NCBI RefSeq assembly: GCF_001540865.1
Contig: NC_033637.1
Span: 3,491,349-3,555,348, forward strand
Length of the DNA stretch: 64,000 bases
Direction: 5' to 3'
DNA from: Ananas comosus
Taxonomy: Eukaryota > Streptophyta > Magnoliopsida > Poales > Bromeliaceae
Part shown: positions 46,583 through 58,504 of the stretch, in pieces
How the letters are laid out: each line of letters starts with the position of its first letter
How positions within the stretch are numbered: position 1 is the first letter of the stretch
The notes under the pieces: generated by a model
Database searches by the model: none
What the model saw: the letters and a program-made list of their open reading frames with translations, nothing else
What the model was told of the DNA's origin: nothing
Translations under genes and position numbers: made by a program

Positions 46583-48352
46583 TGTTAGAAAATTACGTAC
46601 GGTAAAAACGCAGTGAAAAAAAAATCAAACAAATTTGATTTTGAAAACTCTCGAGATCCAATCTCAAAAACCACGCAATTAGGATCCCTCATGTTCTTTA
46701 AGATTAAAGGAAAAAAAAATGATCGAATCTTTACCTTTTTCGCGGATAAATCTTCACCTCAATTTAATAATCGTGGAATCGGGTTCTTTGAAGCCGCACA
46801 CGTGTCCAGCCTCTATAGGTATCCACACGAGGTTCTTAATTTGATCAATTTCCTCATCGGGGTGCTAGCTCCCTTACAAAGGACGTCTTTTTTGCTAGAA
46901 GATGGGAGAGAGAGGAGAAGAGAGATGACAGTTAGGGTTTTCTAAAAACTCCCGTATTATTATATAGAGTAATATAATCATCTTTTTAATAATATAATAA
47001 CTATTAAAGATAAATACAAATCTAGATTTAAATTTATCCTTTCCTTAATTGGTTAGATCGATCAAATTCTAATTTGATTCGACTTGAACTTTATATTAAT
47101 TTGATCATATCAAATTAATAATGCAACATTTGCATATAAGTCCTCTTATAATTTACTAACTATTAGTAAGTCATCTCTTGTAACATTTACTCTTTAATAT
47201 CACTAATTTGTAACAATTACAAATTAGTCAAATTATCAACATATTGGCAATTAGGTTCTCCAGCGATTCAATGCGATCTAGCTATCCGATCAATCACAAC
47301 CTCTTATGTGTGTGACCCCATAGGTTCTATTCTATCTGGTAATGAGATATATTTTGATTACTATCAACAATATCATTGAAACTCCTTTCAGTGAATCGGA
47401 ACAATTCCAACTCAGCCCAATAAGAATTATTGATCATCTAGATAATCCTCATGAGTCTCACAATCCACCAGTGACGCCTAGCAGCATGTAGTGGGATTCC
47501 AGTAGAATGGAATACTGAACCTCTTGGTACAGTTACCGTGTGATACAGTCCTTCTATTATGAGTCCCGACTAGACGGAGGTTATGGAATAACTCGTCAAA
47601 CCCCATCGTCTGTCATATGTTAAATTTATTCGACTCGAATTTCTAATATCGGAAACCCTTTTCCGCTATTTATTCTGCCCTGGCCAAGGTCTTCTAAACT
47701 CGGTCTCATAAATCACATAAGACTAACACCCCCTATCTACCAAGGGAGATAGATTTCATCTAAGTGCGCACCCTATTCCTACAATGAACCTACTACAGCA
47801 AACATGCACCGCAAGGATCTGAATGGCTAGGGACCAAGTGTATGTATAGTAAAACTACAGTAACCTCATTGTAGATAGCCGAGGCACCGCAGGTCAAAGG
47901 ACCAGTCGCACTACTGCAACATTGAGTAAGTCACTGACGAGTGAGTAGACATCCAAATGACTTCTCGTGTTGGTCACGCTCGGTACCCTTGTTCTCCAAC
48001 AACCATCTGCATATTCGCTTCAGTGTTCCCACACTGTCGACTCGAGACCCGTATACCAAAAAGGAAAGCGACTTATGCACCAATCTCACCGGATCAATCA
48101 CCGTCTCCGTGATAATCCATTGATCGGGAGCATTTAGGAATTAACCACCAATGACACATGTCTCAAATCCTCAACTCTTGAGAATATATGTCATCATCTT
48201 ATTAATTTCTTGGACGACTCATGGACACATACACAACATGAATGGAAATAAGAAACCAAATTAATTCATAATATTTTAAAGTCAATACAAATTTATGTCC
48301 TACAAAGAATACATATGTTGGCCTGGTTGGCTTCTAGGGCATACATCTAACA
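46583..48352 (-). mobile_element. Solo LTR, probably Copia type
   Basis: 1770 bp with TGTTAGA...TCTAACA ends, inserted in intron 4 of the RING pseudogene. The flanks are AAATA and AAATG, a 5-bp duplication with one change; copy A has the empty site ('gatgtaaaatgatagtaag'). Read on the minus strand it starts with TGTTAGATGTATGCCCTAGA, a start I associate with plant Copia LTRs, which sets the orientation. No internal retrotransposon genes are present, so recombination between two LTRs left this one. Confidence 0.8.
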
Positions 48353-49081
48353 AAATGATAGTAAGATTTGATATAGTCACTGCAACTATTTGCTCAATCA
48401 CAAAGTTTTCAACTTGTTCTGTTTTAAGCCTGTATTAGAGAAATAAAAACATTCCTTTTTCCTTTTTTTCTTTTTAATAACAGCTTCTGCATGAAGTACT
48501 TAAAGTGTGCTGCAGCTAAATGCGGAAAAAGGTGTCCTAAATGTAGGCAACTGATCAGGTACAAAAGAAAAACAAAAAATCTCACCTTAAAGAGTGCTCC
48601 TTTGTTAACAATATGAAAGGGTTTTGTAAGAATCGAGGTCAATGTACGCGTTTTATGTGTGTTTTACAGCAATGGGAGATCTTGCACAGTGAACACAGTT
48701 CTTTGGAACACAATTCAGCTCCTGTTTCCTGAGGAAGTCGCGGCGAGGAAGAGCTCCACAGACCCAAAAATCACTTCTGATCGAAGCACCAAACCCTATT
48801 CCGACAGTTCAGAGCGAAGCAACAGCAACAGCACCAGAAGCAGCAGCATGAGAAGCTACACCCAAGTTTCTGAAACAATGGATCGGGTGGGCAGAAGAAG
48901 GGCGGCGCTGAGCCAATCGGAGGATGCCGCGTTGGCTTATCGGCTGCAGAGGGAAGAGTTCATGGTAGCTTTCCGGAGCAGCCGCGAGGAGCAGCGGAGT
49001 GCCCTCTACGCTGCTAGCACCAATCTCCGATCTATGGCCTCTAGAGCTATTCATTTGCGGACTAGAAGTCGGCACTCATAA

Positions 49082-50149
49082 TATGCATGTTACCGTTATT
49101 CTGCTTTCTGAAACAATCTGGCAGAACATTCAGACTGAAACACTTCATTTGATGGAAGTGTATCGAATTTCGTAGATGTTGATTAGCACTTTTTGGCGGT
49201 ACTTAGCCCATTATTTGAATTCTACACTGTTCTAACATGTTGTAGGAATCCTCTTTGTTAAAGAATTGGTGTGATCAGATGGAAAAATCGAAATAATATA
49301 ACAGCGGTACATTTTGCAGATTGATCAGATGGAAAACACGAACCTTAACGCACATTTTATCAGATTGAATTATTATTATTGTTATTATTATTTTGGTGTT
49401 GCAGGACATATTAGAAACTACTGCCTGGCCCTGGTCCATTATGGACCACTATCTCTTTTTTTTTTTTTCTAAAGAAAAAAAAAAAGGTGTTTATCGGTTA
49501 ATGCGCACCTTCGTATTCATGCACTATATAAAATTGAGAAATGCTAGCTATATGTTCTAAAAAGAGGTGTATATCCTACACCACTTTGTCCCAAGATTGG
49601 CGATTTTCAAATTCTTTTAATATTTTATAAAAAAAAATAGTTGAAAAGATAAGAGCAAAATATTGATTTTTAGATGGAGAAATATAAAATTTACAATATT
49701 TTTAGGATATATATGTAGCATTGCTGTTTCATTATATACAACACTTTTATTATTATTTTTTTATTTCTAAGTACAAATTTAATTTTTTTGTGTATGATCT
49801 ACCACATTCATATATCTACTGATTAGAAATTACATTAAACTACTCACAATGAGATGATAATTTCATAATAAAATCTGTTTTGGAACCTCAGCAGCCAAAC
49901 ACTTGTTGTTTAAAGGGCGCAAAAAAAATCTGAACATATTTTTTGCAATTATTTCTCCTATGCTCTAAAATAGTCCGAATTGAGCCCCGGTGCATAGACC
50001 GCGGTGCATGGAAAAAATTCCGACCGGATAAGAGATTGGAAACAAAGGAGGAAAGGCCCTAGTGAGAGAGAGAGAGAGAGAAAACGAGAGAGAGAGCGAG
50101 CTCTTTCGCTCTCTCTTTTTCCTTGGAAAGGGAGTGAGAAGAAGCAGCA
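49082..50149. other. 3' flank of the RING pseudogene and leader of HHL1
   Basis: Aligns with 27995-29282 of copy A minus the MITE at 28818-29038. The last 90 bp, with GA-rich and CTCTCT-rich runs at about 50061-50121, are the probable HHL1 5' UTR. Confidence 0.55.
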
Positions 50150-53100
50150 ATGGAAGTGGTGGGCGTGTCGATACGGGCTCCTCTGATTCGCGTAGCTGCG
50201 TCGGATCCGACGAGCGGAGCCCTCGACAATGGCGGTCGCCTCGTCCTCCGCGGCGCCCCTCTCCCCTCGCGCAGGAGCGGGAGCGGAGATGGGGCGTGGG
50301 GGAGGAGGAAGCGGCGCGGGGCGATGCCGGTGGTGGAGGCGAAGGGGAAGAAGGGGATGATTCCGCGCCAGCTCCGGCGCCCGCCGCCCCCGCCCCTCCC
50401 CAAGATCGAGGACGACGGCAACCCCCGCTTCGTCGTCTTCATCCGCACCGCCAACGTCCGTCTCTCTCTCTCGTTATTACTTGTTCTAGGGTTTCTCTTA
50501 TCTAGTAATTGAGTTGGAGTGTTCTTCTGTGTTTCACCATAGTGGAATTGGGTCGTCGAGAAGGGATCTGCTTGGGGCCGCTTCCGCTTCTACTTTGTTT
50601 TCATTTGATATTATTAACGATGATTTGAGATTCATACAGAGTGATAAGATATCTGGAAGTAACAAAAAAAGTAGGAATCAGATTTTGAGCCTTCGAAGTA
50701 CAACTTCTAATTTGGTGCTTCGATCTGATTTCGGTACAGAAAGAACTTGGCTAAAATGTATAAACTTTAACTGGTTTTGAGATTGACGACGCCCCATCTA
50801 TTCACTAATCATTTGATTTAAGCCCGTTGCATTGGTAATTTTGGTTATTTTATCGGAATTAAACATCCGCGAGAGATGTACGTGACCCCCTTTTTGACTA
50901 AAATAAATTTTGATCACGTGCATCTCTCGTCGGCGCTTATTTTGATTCTAACAGATTCTCCAAAATTACTAAAGAAAGGAGATAAATTAAATAATTGTTA
51001 AATAGAAGAGGTGTAAATCGAACTATTAGTAAGTAGAGAGGGTGTAAATCAAATTTAAAAATAGTTCGGGGGAGGTCATTTTGCAAACAACAGTATACTA
51101 CTCTACAGTAGGGCCACACGAACCCTAATTAAATAATCTTGCGTTAATTCTTGAAATTGTTTTTTTAGTATTTTCATTTTAAACTATTGATTTTACGCTA
51201 TGATGCAAAGATGATGGCGCGCTACATTTGATGCCCTGTTCAGTTTTTTTTTTCATTTATGTTTGTTTTTTTCCCCCTTCCTGCTAATCTTGTGTGCAAA
51301 TAATGAGCTGCCTAAATACTTGAGATGGTTTTCATGTGTATATAGATATATATGAAAAGTTGGATGCTTTTGTGATTTTTGTAGGTTTATCTGTGGTATC
51401 CACTTAGTCTTATCACAGGTGGTACAACTGCAAAGATTATGGTTGCAGCTAAAGACAACTTTCTCGGCAAGTATATCTACAAAGATACCATTGCTAGAAA
51501 TCTAGCTGCTGTAATTTACAAGGTAATGCTATTAATCATTAGCTGAAACACAGCTTCATTGACTAAATCCCTGTTATTTGTTTTCTCAGTTTGCATCAAT
51601 GAATGATTTTTATCATCCAATTTTATCAGTTTGTCTGTTTAGTGATGATGTCCTTTCTGAAATGTTTCACTTCCTTTTATCTAGAATTTCTTATATCTCC
51701 TCGTTACTTTCATTTTCATGTTAGTTGTTAATAAGCGCAGTCAAAAATGGATGTATACATAAATTTTGCAATATAGGAGAAGTTTTATGATGAGAATTTG
51801 GGACCTTTTATACTTTGTCATTTCAAACTTGGATATTTGATTAGATAGCTCGATAGTCTGTATTGTTCTGTCAACAGGCTTCAAGAGCAACTAACATTTG
51901 AATATGTAAAAATAGGATGAGAAGGAAATACAGAAGACAGCATTTAAGCAATATCGTGTCCTGCGGTCTGCTACTGAATTTAGATATGGCTACAAACTTG
52001 TTGTAAGTTTCCTATCCTACTTTAATGGAACTCATGCTGTTTCTCTGCATAAAAGTTTCTTAGATAGCCAGAATAATGAACTTATGCCGACAATTGTGTA
52101 TGCAGGAAAACGGAAACGTGCGAGCTGCACTGTCTACAAATGATGTCATTGAAGTAAGTCTCAATCTTGAAAGTGCTACCTACTTTTTATCTCAATTTTC
52201 TGTTTAGCTATAGTGTATTGATACTGCGCTTTTTCATTAGCATCTTCATCATCCCTGTACAAATCATTTTCCCTTCAACTATGGTGTATGATTTGATCAT
52301 AATTCACGGAAAAGGATCCATTGATGATTGACGGTTTGAGAGAGTATATTTGCTTTTACATAAGACCTACTACTTTTGCCAGAGATGAATCTCAATGAGT
52401 TTCTAGTATCCCTGTTTGGTCCATTTATCTACGGCATATCATATAGTATTTATTGCTATAACCTGAAAACTGCTCTTCATTCAACATACGTTGTTGGAAT
52501 ATGCATTTATGTGCTTCCATAACGTACTTGTACTGCCTTTCTGTTTTAACATCTGTGCAATTCCCTGAAATTTAGTGCGTAGTTTTGTTCTGCTCTTAGA
52601 GGAATTGACTTGCGTGAACAATCATCTCTGCTTTTCGTCAAGGCTAGCTGAGCTGTGATTATTTGTCTATGGCTTATCGTATGAATTGACGTCACATGGT
52701 TCAGAGGGGTTGGTAAGTAGGTCGGCTTTGCTTCCCAGGTTATTTTGGAGTATAAACTTAGCACATGGTGTGCAATTGAATGATTATGAAGAACGAAGAG
52801 AAGTCGATGCATGAAAATTTCAAGTAAAATACTATAGACAAATAGATGCATTTGTGTTCATGCATATACATACTTGTCTGTATTTGATGGTAATTTATTT
52901 GTTTATATAGATTTTGTTAAACTGAAATATATTCACTGAACCCTACTGAATAGGCTAGAACTTTTGTCTTTTTGAACTAACGACCAGATCTTTTTGACAT
53001 GAACTTTTGCATAGGAAACTTTCCTTTCAATGCAACTATTATGGTGAAGTTACCTTTTCTCAGGTTTACGAAATCAGTAATTTAGGTTTGCCTTCTTGAC

Positions 53101-53572
53101 ATGAAATTTGGCTTGGGGAATTTACCTTTCAGTTCAACTATTAGAGTGAACTTACCTTCTTTCTGTCATATCTGTAGCATTTAGCTGTCGAAAAATAGTA
53201 TTTAGTTTGCCTTGTGCTTTGTATATTTATCTTCTCTGTTTTAGAACCACCGTTGAATGCGACTGTTCATGACCTTATCAATTAATTACAGCTTTCTTGG
53301 TACATCAATTATGTCTCGGGTTAAGTTCTACATTTCTAGCTTGGTATTGGCTACCCAGTTCTTTTTACATTTCACTAATATGCGAAGCTTTTTCCTTTTT
53401 TTTTTCCCCACGGGTTTTTTTTTTTTTTCAGCTTCCGACACAAGAGGAACTTAAGACTGTTCTAGACAAAGTTAAGGACTTCTTCGGCGAAGCTGCGAGT
53501 GGTGCAAAAGAATCATTTGGAAAGCTTACTGCCTTAGGTTCCACTGAGGAATCCAAAGAAGAATCAGAGTGA
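50150..53572 (+). CDS. HHL1: HHL1, chloroplast protein for photosystem II repair under high light
   Basis: Five exons, 50150..50455, 51385..51522, 51916..52002, 52106..52153 and 53432..53572, all phase 0 with GT-AG borders, give 239 aa. The first about 60 residues are Arg/Ser/Ala-rich without acids in long runs, a chloroplast transit peptide. The mature part is highly conserved in plants: PPPPPLPKIEDDGNPRFVVF, then YLWYPLSLITGGTTAKIMVA, AKDNFLGKYIYKDTIARNLA and YRVLRSATEFRYGYKLVENG. It ends with an acidic tail. In Arabidopsis, HYPERSENSITIVE TO HIGH LIGHT1 is a thylakoid-associated protein that acts with LQY1 in repair of photosystem II. This is the only intact copy; the copy A version stops after 15 codons. 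It is convergent with the P450 gene, 985 bp away. Confidence 0.95.
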
Positions 53573-54556
53573 GTTCGAAAATGATGTTTGCATCATGAGA
53601 CTCTAAACTAGCGAAGTTGGTACTTTGTAGATACTTCATCATTCTTTCAGAATAACCATTAACTTTTTATTATGCTGAAAGTTGAAATTGCAGTAATGCT
53701 GCTCTTCTATCTGAAATAAGCATCGCAAATAGAGCTTGTATAAGTTGACTTCTTTCGTTTGACCTTTTATTCGAAAATTCTCTCCAATAGCTTGGAAATT
53801 TTAGGCTCTTTTTGGGGGGGAGGCGAAAAGCAGCTAATATTTTGCATGTTTTGTTATGTAATAGGGTGAAAAGCTGATTACATGGCCTTCTCTTCATTTG
53901 GATGGGAAATGGGTTCAAAGCTAGTAGCTGGAGTAGCTCTTTGTACTTTCCATTGTTGTACGTATACGGTTTTCCCTACCAAAAGAAATTGATTTTTCTT
54001 TCATGTTCCTTGACCCATCTAATCGTGTAGTTGGATTATTTGTATATTTGTTTTCTGCATTGGAACTTCCTAAGTTTGCTACTGGAAATCAGAATATGCT
54101 GTTCTGCTACAGTGAGATCTGAAGAGTCTATAGTTGTTAAGGTGCGACAGAAATAAAACATCTTGTTCTTAAAACTAGTCTCAGGAATATCTGTAGAGGA
54201 AGTGAGTGTTATGTCCAATTTTTCATATTATTTATCTTGAATTGTTTTACCTCTTACTTTGGTTACTTTCTTATTTCTTATTAGAGTAATAGTTGATTTC
54301 TGAGGTGGTTATATGAATTTAAGTTTGATAAACTATAGATAGGGAGTGCTATTGAGGGAACTAATAACATAAGCTCCTAATTACTCTCGAGTTCATGATT
54401 CTCTGTGGTTATCGAAACAGAAACTATTAACTATACATGCCTTTTTACTTCTAAATGTTGCTTCTCCAGAGTCTACCCTGTTCGGGCCCTTACTGCTCTG
54501 TTGGCAGGTATTATTTTACTTGTTATTCACCTGCATCTTGCTCTCTCAACCAACAT

Positions 54557-57384
54557 TCAATTTGTTTCTTTGAATTCATAGCCTTCATGGGTTTTTGCGA
54601 TGAGAATCAAAGGCTCCTTCTTCCTGGTCGCGAGTCCGAAAATCTCAGTCATGTCGACATCATCCGCACCGACCCCCGGCGGTAACTCCCAATCAAAATG
54701 ATACAGAAGACTGGATAGCGCATTCTCTATCGTCGCCAAAGCAAACGAATAGCCAGGGCACCCTCTCCTCCCTCCTCCGAAGGGCAGCAACTCGAAATCT
54801 TGCCCCTTCAAGTCGATATCGGTGTTTCTGAACCGCTCGGGGCTAAAATCCAAAGGATTCTCCCATACCTGAGGGTCGCGCCCTATCGCGTAAGTGTTAA
54901 TGAATACTCTTGTTTTGGCGGGAATGTCGTAGCCGCCGAGGGTGCATTTCTCGACGGATTCTCGAGGGACGAGGAGAGGGACCGGAGGGTGCAGTCGGAA
55001 GGTCTCCTTTACGACGGCGCGCATGTAGTTAAGTTGTTGGAGATCACCCTCCTCTACCCTCCCTTTGTTACCTACAATCCTCCTAACCTCTTCTTGAGCC
55101 TTTCTCATTGTGTTTGGGTGCTTAGCAAGCTCCGTCATGACCCACTCGAGAGTTGCGAAGGAAGTGTCTGTTCCAGCAACAAACATATCCTGTTGTGCAA
55201 AGCTCGGAACAGTTTCAGACATTCAAGATGACAAATTACACCGGAAATGTAAATAAATTAATGATTTAAACTGAAACCAAGTTAGTTTGACATGAACGAG
55301 CGAGCGAATTTAAGTTTAGCAATGGGAGGTGATTACAAAGTCAAATGGCGTTTAATAGTTCATTGACAAATAATAGCTAATTAAAGCGTTTGCAAAGGAA
55401 ATATGAAACTTTTTTACTAAACGTTAAAAGCAGAGACAAATAAGAGTCGAGTGAGGGCGTGGATTAGATTCCTCGTGAGTTCAATTTAACCATCTTAAAT
55501 TTTTAGATATACTTGAAATAATTGTAAAGTGGAAGAAGATAATATGCAAGTATAACTAAGATAGACACAAAAATACAAAACGATCTTTTTGTAATTTAGT
55601 CAAAAGAAAAATCGCCTTCACGACACTACTATGCCTATGCATCTTATCTTTCCCATCCAATCTTGTACTCAATTTCAAACTAGCTGATCCAAACCTCTAT
55701 CAAGAGAGAGAGAGGAAAAAAAAAAAAAAAAAAATCAGATGGAAACATCGGCCGATCGATCGGTACCAACTCAAGAGCTGTACGCTTTTTATGGACGCGT
55801 GTCATTCGATGAGACTATGAGAGCACTCGATCAAAGGACAAAAATTTGCTGGGCACCGACGGTGCGGATGGGCGCCACATGGCCCATCCGACGGTTGCCC
55901 TTCTCTCTTTTCCTACTATTTTTTCTCTCTCTAAAAACAGGGTATTATTATTTTTTTCCCTTTCATAGGTGCCGTCGGATGGGCCACGTGGCATCCATCC
56001 GCATCGTCCCCAAACCGTCCCCAAACTAAATAGTTTGGGAGGATGGGGACGAGCAAATTTTTGTCTATCGATCAAACGCCTAACGCGCATGATCAGGTTA
56101 CGTAACTACGAAACTACACCACCTAAGCAAAAAAAAAACAAAAAAAAAAAAAACTGCTTACGTGGCCCAACAGAAACTTAGCCGACGCATTATTCAGTAC
56201 TGACGTTCGGGCAATTATAACCTGGCGATCGGTTAAGTTCGCTGTCGGGATAGGCTTACCCGAGCCGGTCAGTTAACGTCGGACAGGAAAATGGTAAAAT
56301 TTTACGGAATTTATCTTTTAATAACTACAACTAATACCTAATCATTTGCAAATGATATAAATAATAATAATAATTAGTAATAGTAAAAAGGAAAAACAAA
56401 CCAGGACGAGGGCCTTGAGGTTGTCGTCGGTGATGGGCACCTCCAATTCCGGCGAGCGCTGCACCCGCAGTAGCACGTCCACAAAATCCTCTTGCGAATA
56501 TCCGTCCCTCGCTGCTCCTCCTCCTTCTCCTTTGTGGTCGGCGATGATCTCGTCGCAGACGGCCCGCAGGCCGGCGAGGCAGCGGTTCATCCGCCGCCTT
56601 AGCCCCGTTGCCGTGCTGATCGCCCACTCAATCTCCGGGAAGAAGTCCCCCACCGTGAACCCCGCGAACAGCGCCTGCGCCTCTGTCAGCACCTCCACCA
56701 GCCGCTCCCCTCCCCCTCCCCCTCCCCCGCCGAAGCGCCGCCCGAAGGCCACGCGGCACAGCACGTCGTTCGCCAGCCCGAACAATCTTCTCCAAAAAAA
56801 TAAAAGTAAAAGAAAATATTTATCAATTTAAACTTTCTAGATTAACCATAAAAGCTTCCGTTGCTATTCATTTAGGAATAGCGAAATTATTAAAAATATC
56901 GTTCTCTATCCGCTTAAGACCTGGCGCTCATGTCGATCGGGGCTCCCCGGGGGGAGAGGAGCTCGGAGACGACGATGCGGCGGGCCTGGCGGTGGTAGGG
57001 GCCGGCGGGGGCGAAGGTGACGTCGGAGCGGCCGAAGGAGAGGACGCGGGCGGAGAGGAGGTCGGGGCGGGAGGCGAGCGCGGCGTCGGCGGCGGTGAGC
57101 GCGGCTCGGGCGAGGGCCGGCGAGGAGACGACGGCGGCGGGGACGCGGCCGAGGCGGAGGTAGAGTAAGGGGGCGCCGAGGCGCGCGGAGAGCGCCGCGA
57201 GCGAGTGGTGCGGCATGGCCGAGAGCAGGTGGAGGTGGCCGATGACGGGCAGCGACGGCGGCGACGGGGGGAGGCGGCGGCGCCTGCCATCGCTGCGGCG
57301 AGAGGGTATGATGTAGAGGGAGGAGAAGAGCGCAACGACGACGAGGAGGAGGGAGAGGAAGGTGAGGGGATCGCTTATCTCCAT
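54557..57384 (-). CDS. Cytochrome P450, CYP71 type
   Basis: Three exons on the minus strand, 57384..56921, 56786..56402 and 55189..54557, give 493 aa. It is a microsomal haem monooxygenase with an N-terminal membrane anchor (residues about 8-27), proline hinge PPSPPSLPVIGHLHLL, I-helix AGTDTS (288-293), K-helix ETFR (345-348), PERF (400-403), and the haem loop FGGGRRGCPG with Cys427. The intron before DMFVAGTDTS is the conserved CYP71-clan intron. Two oddities: an extra 134-bp intron (56787-56920), and the loss of about 25 residues at its 5' side, where SELLSPR runs directly into GAPIDMSARLFGLANDVLC. CYP71 proteins normally have a VxSFxxxREEEVxxLV-type segment between these parts. The enzyme may therefore be weak or dead. 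The substrate is unknown. A 233-bp MITE lies in the long intron. Lost from copy A. Confidence 0.88.
55836..56068. mobile_element. MITE in the P450 intron
   Basis: Inverted ends (GGACAAAAATTTGCT at the left, AGCAAATTTTTGTCTAT at the right) are flanked by the 8-bp repeat CGATCAAA at 55828-55835 and 56069-56076. An 8-bp duplication suggests a hAT-type origin. The inner arms ('gatgggcgccacatggccca' and 'gatgggccacgtggcatcca') are also complementary. Confidence 0.75.
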
Positions 57385-57617
57385 GATTTTGATTTTGATT
57401 TTGATTTTGATCTTGGGTGCGTGTAATTTTGCGCACTATTGTTCGATCGATCGGGGCAAAATATATATATATATATAAAAAAAGTGACTACGCAACTGCA
57501 GCAGCGCCGCGAAAGCGTTGATTAACTGGGAAGTGCGAGCACTGTTTGATGTGTACGTCTTTCGGAAATGAATAATCCCATAGATTTTTTTTTCCTCTTT
57601 TTGGTTTGGGTCTTTTT
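57385..57617. other. Upstream region of the P450 gene and deletion border
   Basis: Upstream of the minus-strand ATG there is a run of 'gattttgattttgattttga' units and a (TA)n stretch at about 57462-57476, a possible TATA region. Position 57497 onward equals copy A from 29328 onward, marking the right border of the 7.3-kb copy A deletion. Confidence 0.6.
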
Positions 57618-58026
57618 AGGAAAAACTTTACAAAATTTTTCTTTGATTTCTTACATTTTCATTTTATTACTTTATAATATTTTAAAATGTATCGAGTTAG
57701 TACCTTGTGATTTCTTACTTTATTATTTTAGTATCCTGTGATTTAAAGTGTATCAAGTTAGTAATCTGTGATTTTATTTTTGTATCAAGTTAGTACCTTG
57801 TGATTTTATTTTTGTATCAAATTAGTATCTTGTGATTTTATTTTTGTATTAAATTAGTACCCTGTGATTTTTAAACCATAGGGTACTAAAGTGATAAACG
57901 GCAAAACCACATGTATTAAAATGATAAAGTACAAAACCACAGGGTACTAACTTGATACATTTTAAACCACAGGATATTAAAGTAAAAAAAAGTGAAACCA
58001 CAATAAGGGTATTTGAAGTTTTCCCT
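57618..58026. mobile_element. MITE of the CAAATACC family, shared by both copies
   Basis: Repeated 'ttagtaccttgtgatttta' phrases on one side and their complements on the other. It is the counterpart of the outer element at 29444-31376. Confidence 0.55.
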
Positions 58027-58504
58027 TTTTTTTAAAAGCGCGACCGGATGTTTATTAAAATTAAACTCATATAGAAATATAAAATAACCATATTTTCAAC
58101 TTAACAATTTCGAATGTCAATCATTAAGTTCTTATCTAATTATGCTAAGAGGGTCGATTTTTCCTACAGATTTTTTGAAATGTTATTTGGATAAGACTAT
58201 ATAAAACTTATCAAAATTATATACTATTTTGATTTTACTAGCAAACTTTTTAAAATAAAAATTTTTGTATCTAATCTTTTAATTTATTTGATTTAAATAA
58301 AGTGATGAATATTCGAATACAGAATTGAAGCCAATTACGTATTTATTTTAATAAATTTATAGTTACGTAATTATATAAAATAGCTAACTAATTTATAGCT
58401 AACTAAATTATATACAAAGCTCTTTTTGATATTATTCAAAAAAAACATCTTAATTATGACAACAAACAAAAATAATATCAGAATTAGTTTTCACAATATT
58501 AATA

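Larger units (their letters stand above)
41530..49081 (+). pseudogene. RING-finger gene duplicate, multiply broken
   Basis: All six exons of the gene at 26209-27994 can be traced: 41530..41671 with 45844..45952 (exon 1, split), 46042..46131, 46222..46370, 46456..46505, 48484..48558 and 48670..49081. Lesions: the start ATG is GTG (41530); a 4.2-kb LTR element sits in exon 1; exon 2 has CGA changed to TGA (46046-46048); its C-run is 11 long instead of 7, a +4 frameshift; and a 1.77-kb solo LTR lies in intron 4. The RING cysteine codons themselves remain intact. Exon 6 is still open in its own frame. It cannot make the full protein. Confidence 0.93.
32566..58412. repeat. Tandem segmental duplication, copy B
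   Basis: Same gene order and orientation as copy A, but longer because of later insertions (CACTA MITE 37825-38339, fold-back Mutator-like element 38830-40862, LTR element 41672-45838, solo LTR 46583-48352) and because it keeps HHL1 and the P450, which copy A has lost. Confidence 0.9.

Noticed and set aside
50514..50780. An 88-codon frame inside HHL1 intron 1
   Set aside because: It lies wholly inside the intron, has no domain and no conservation evidence.
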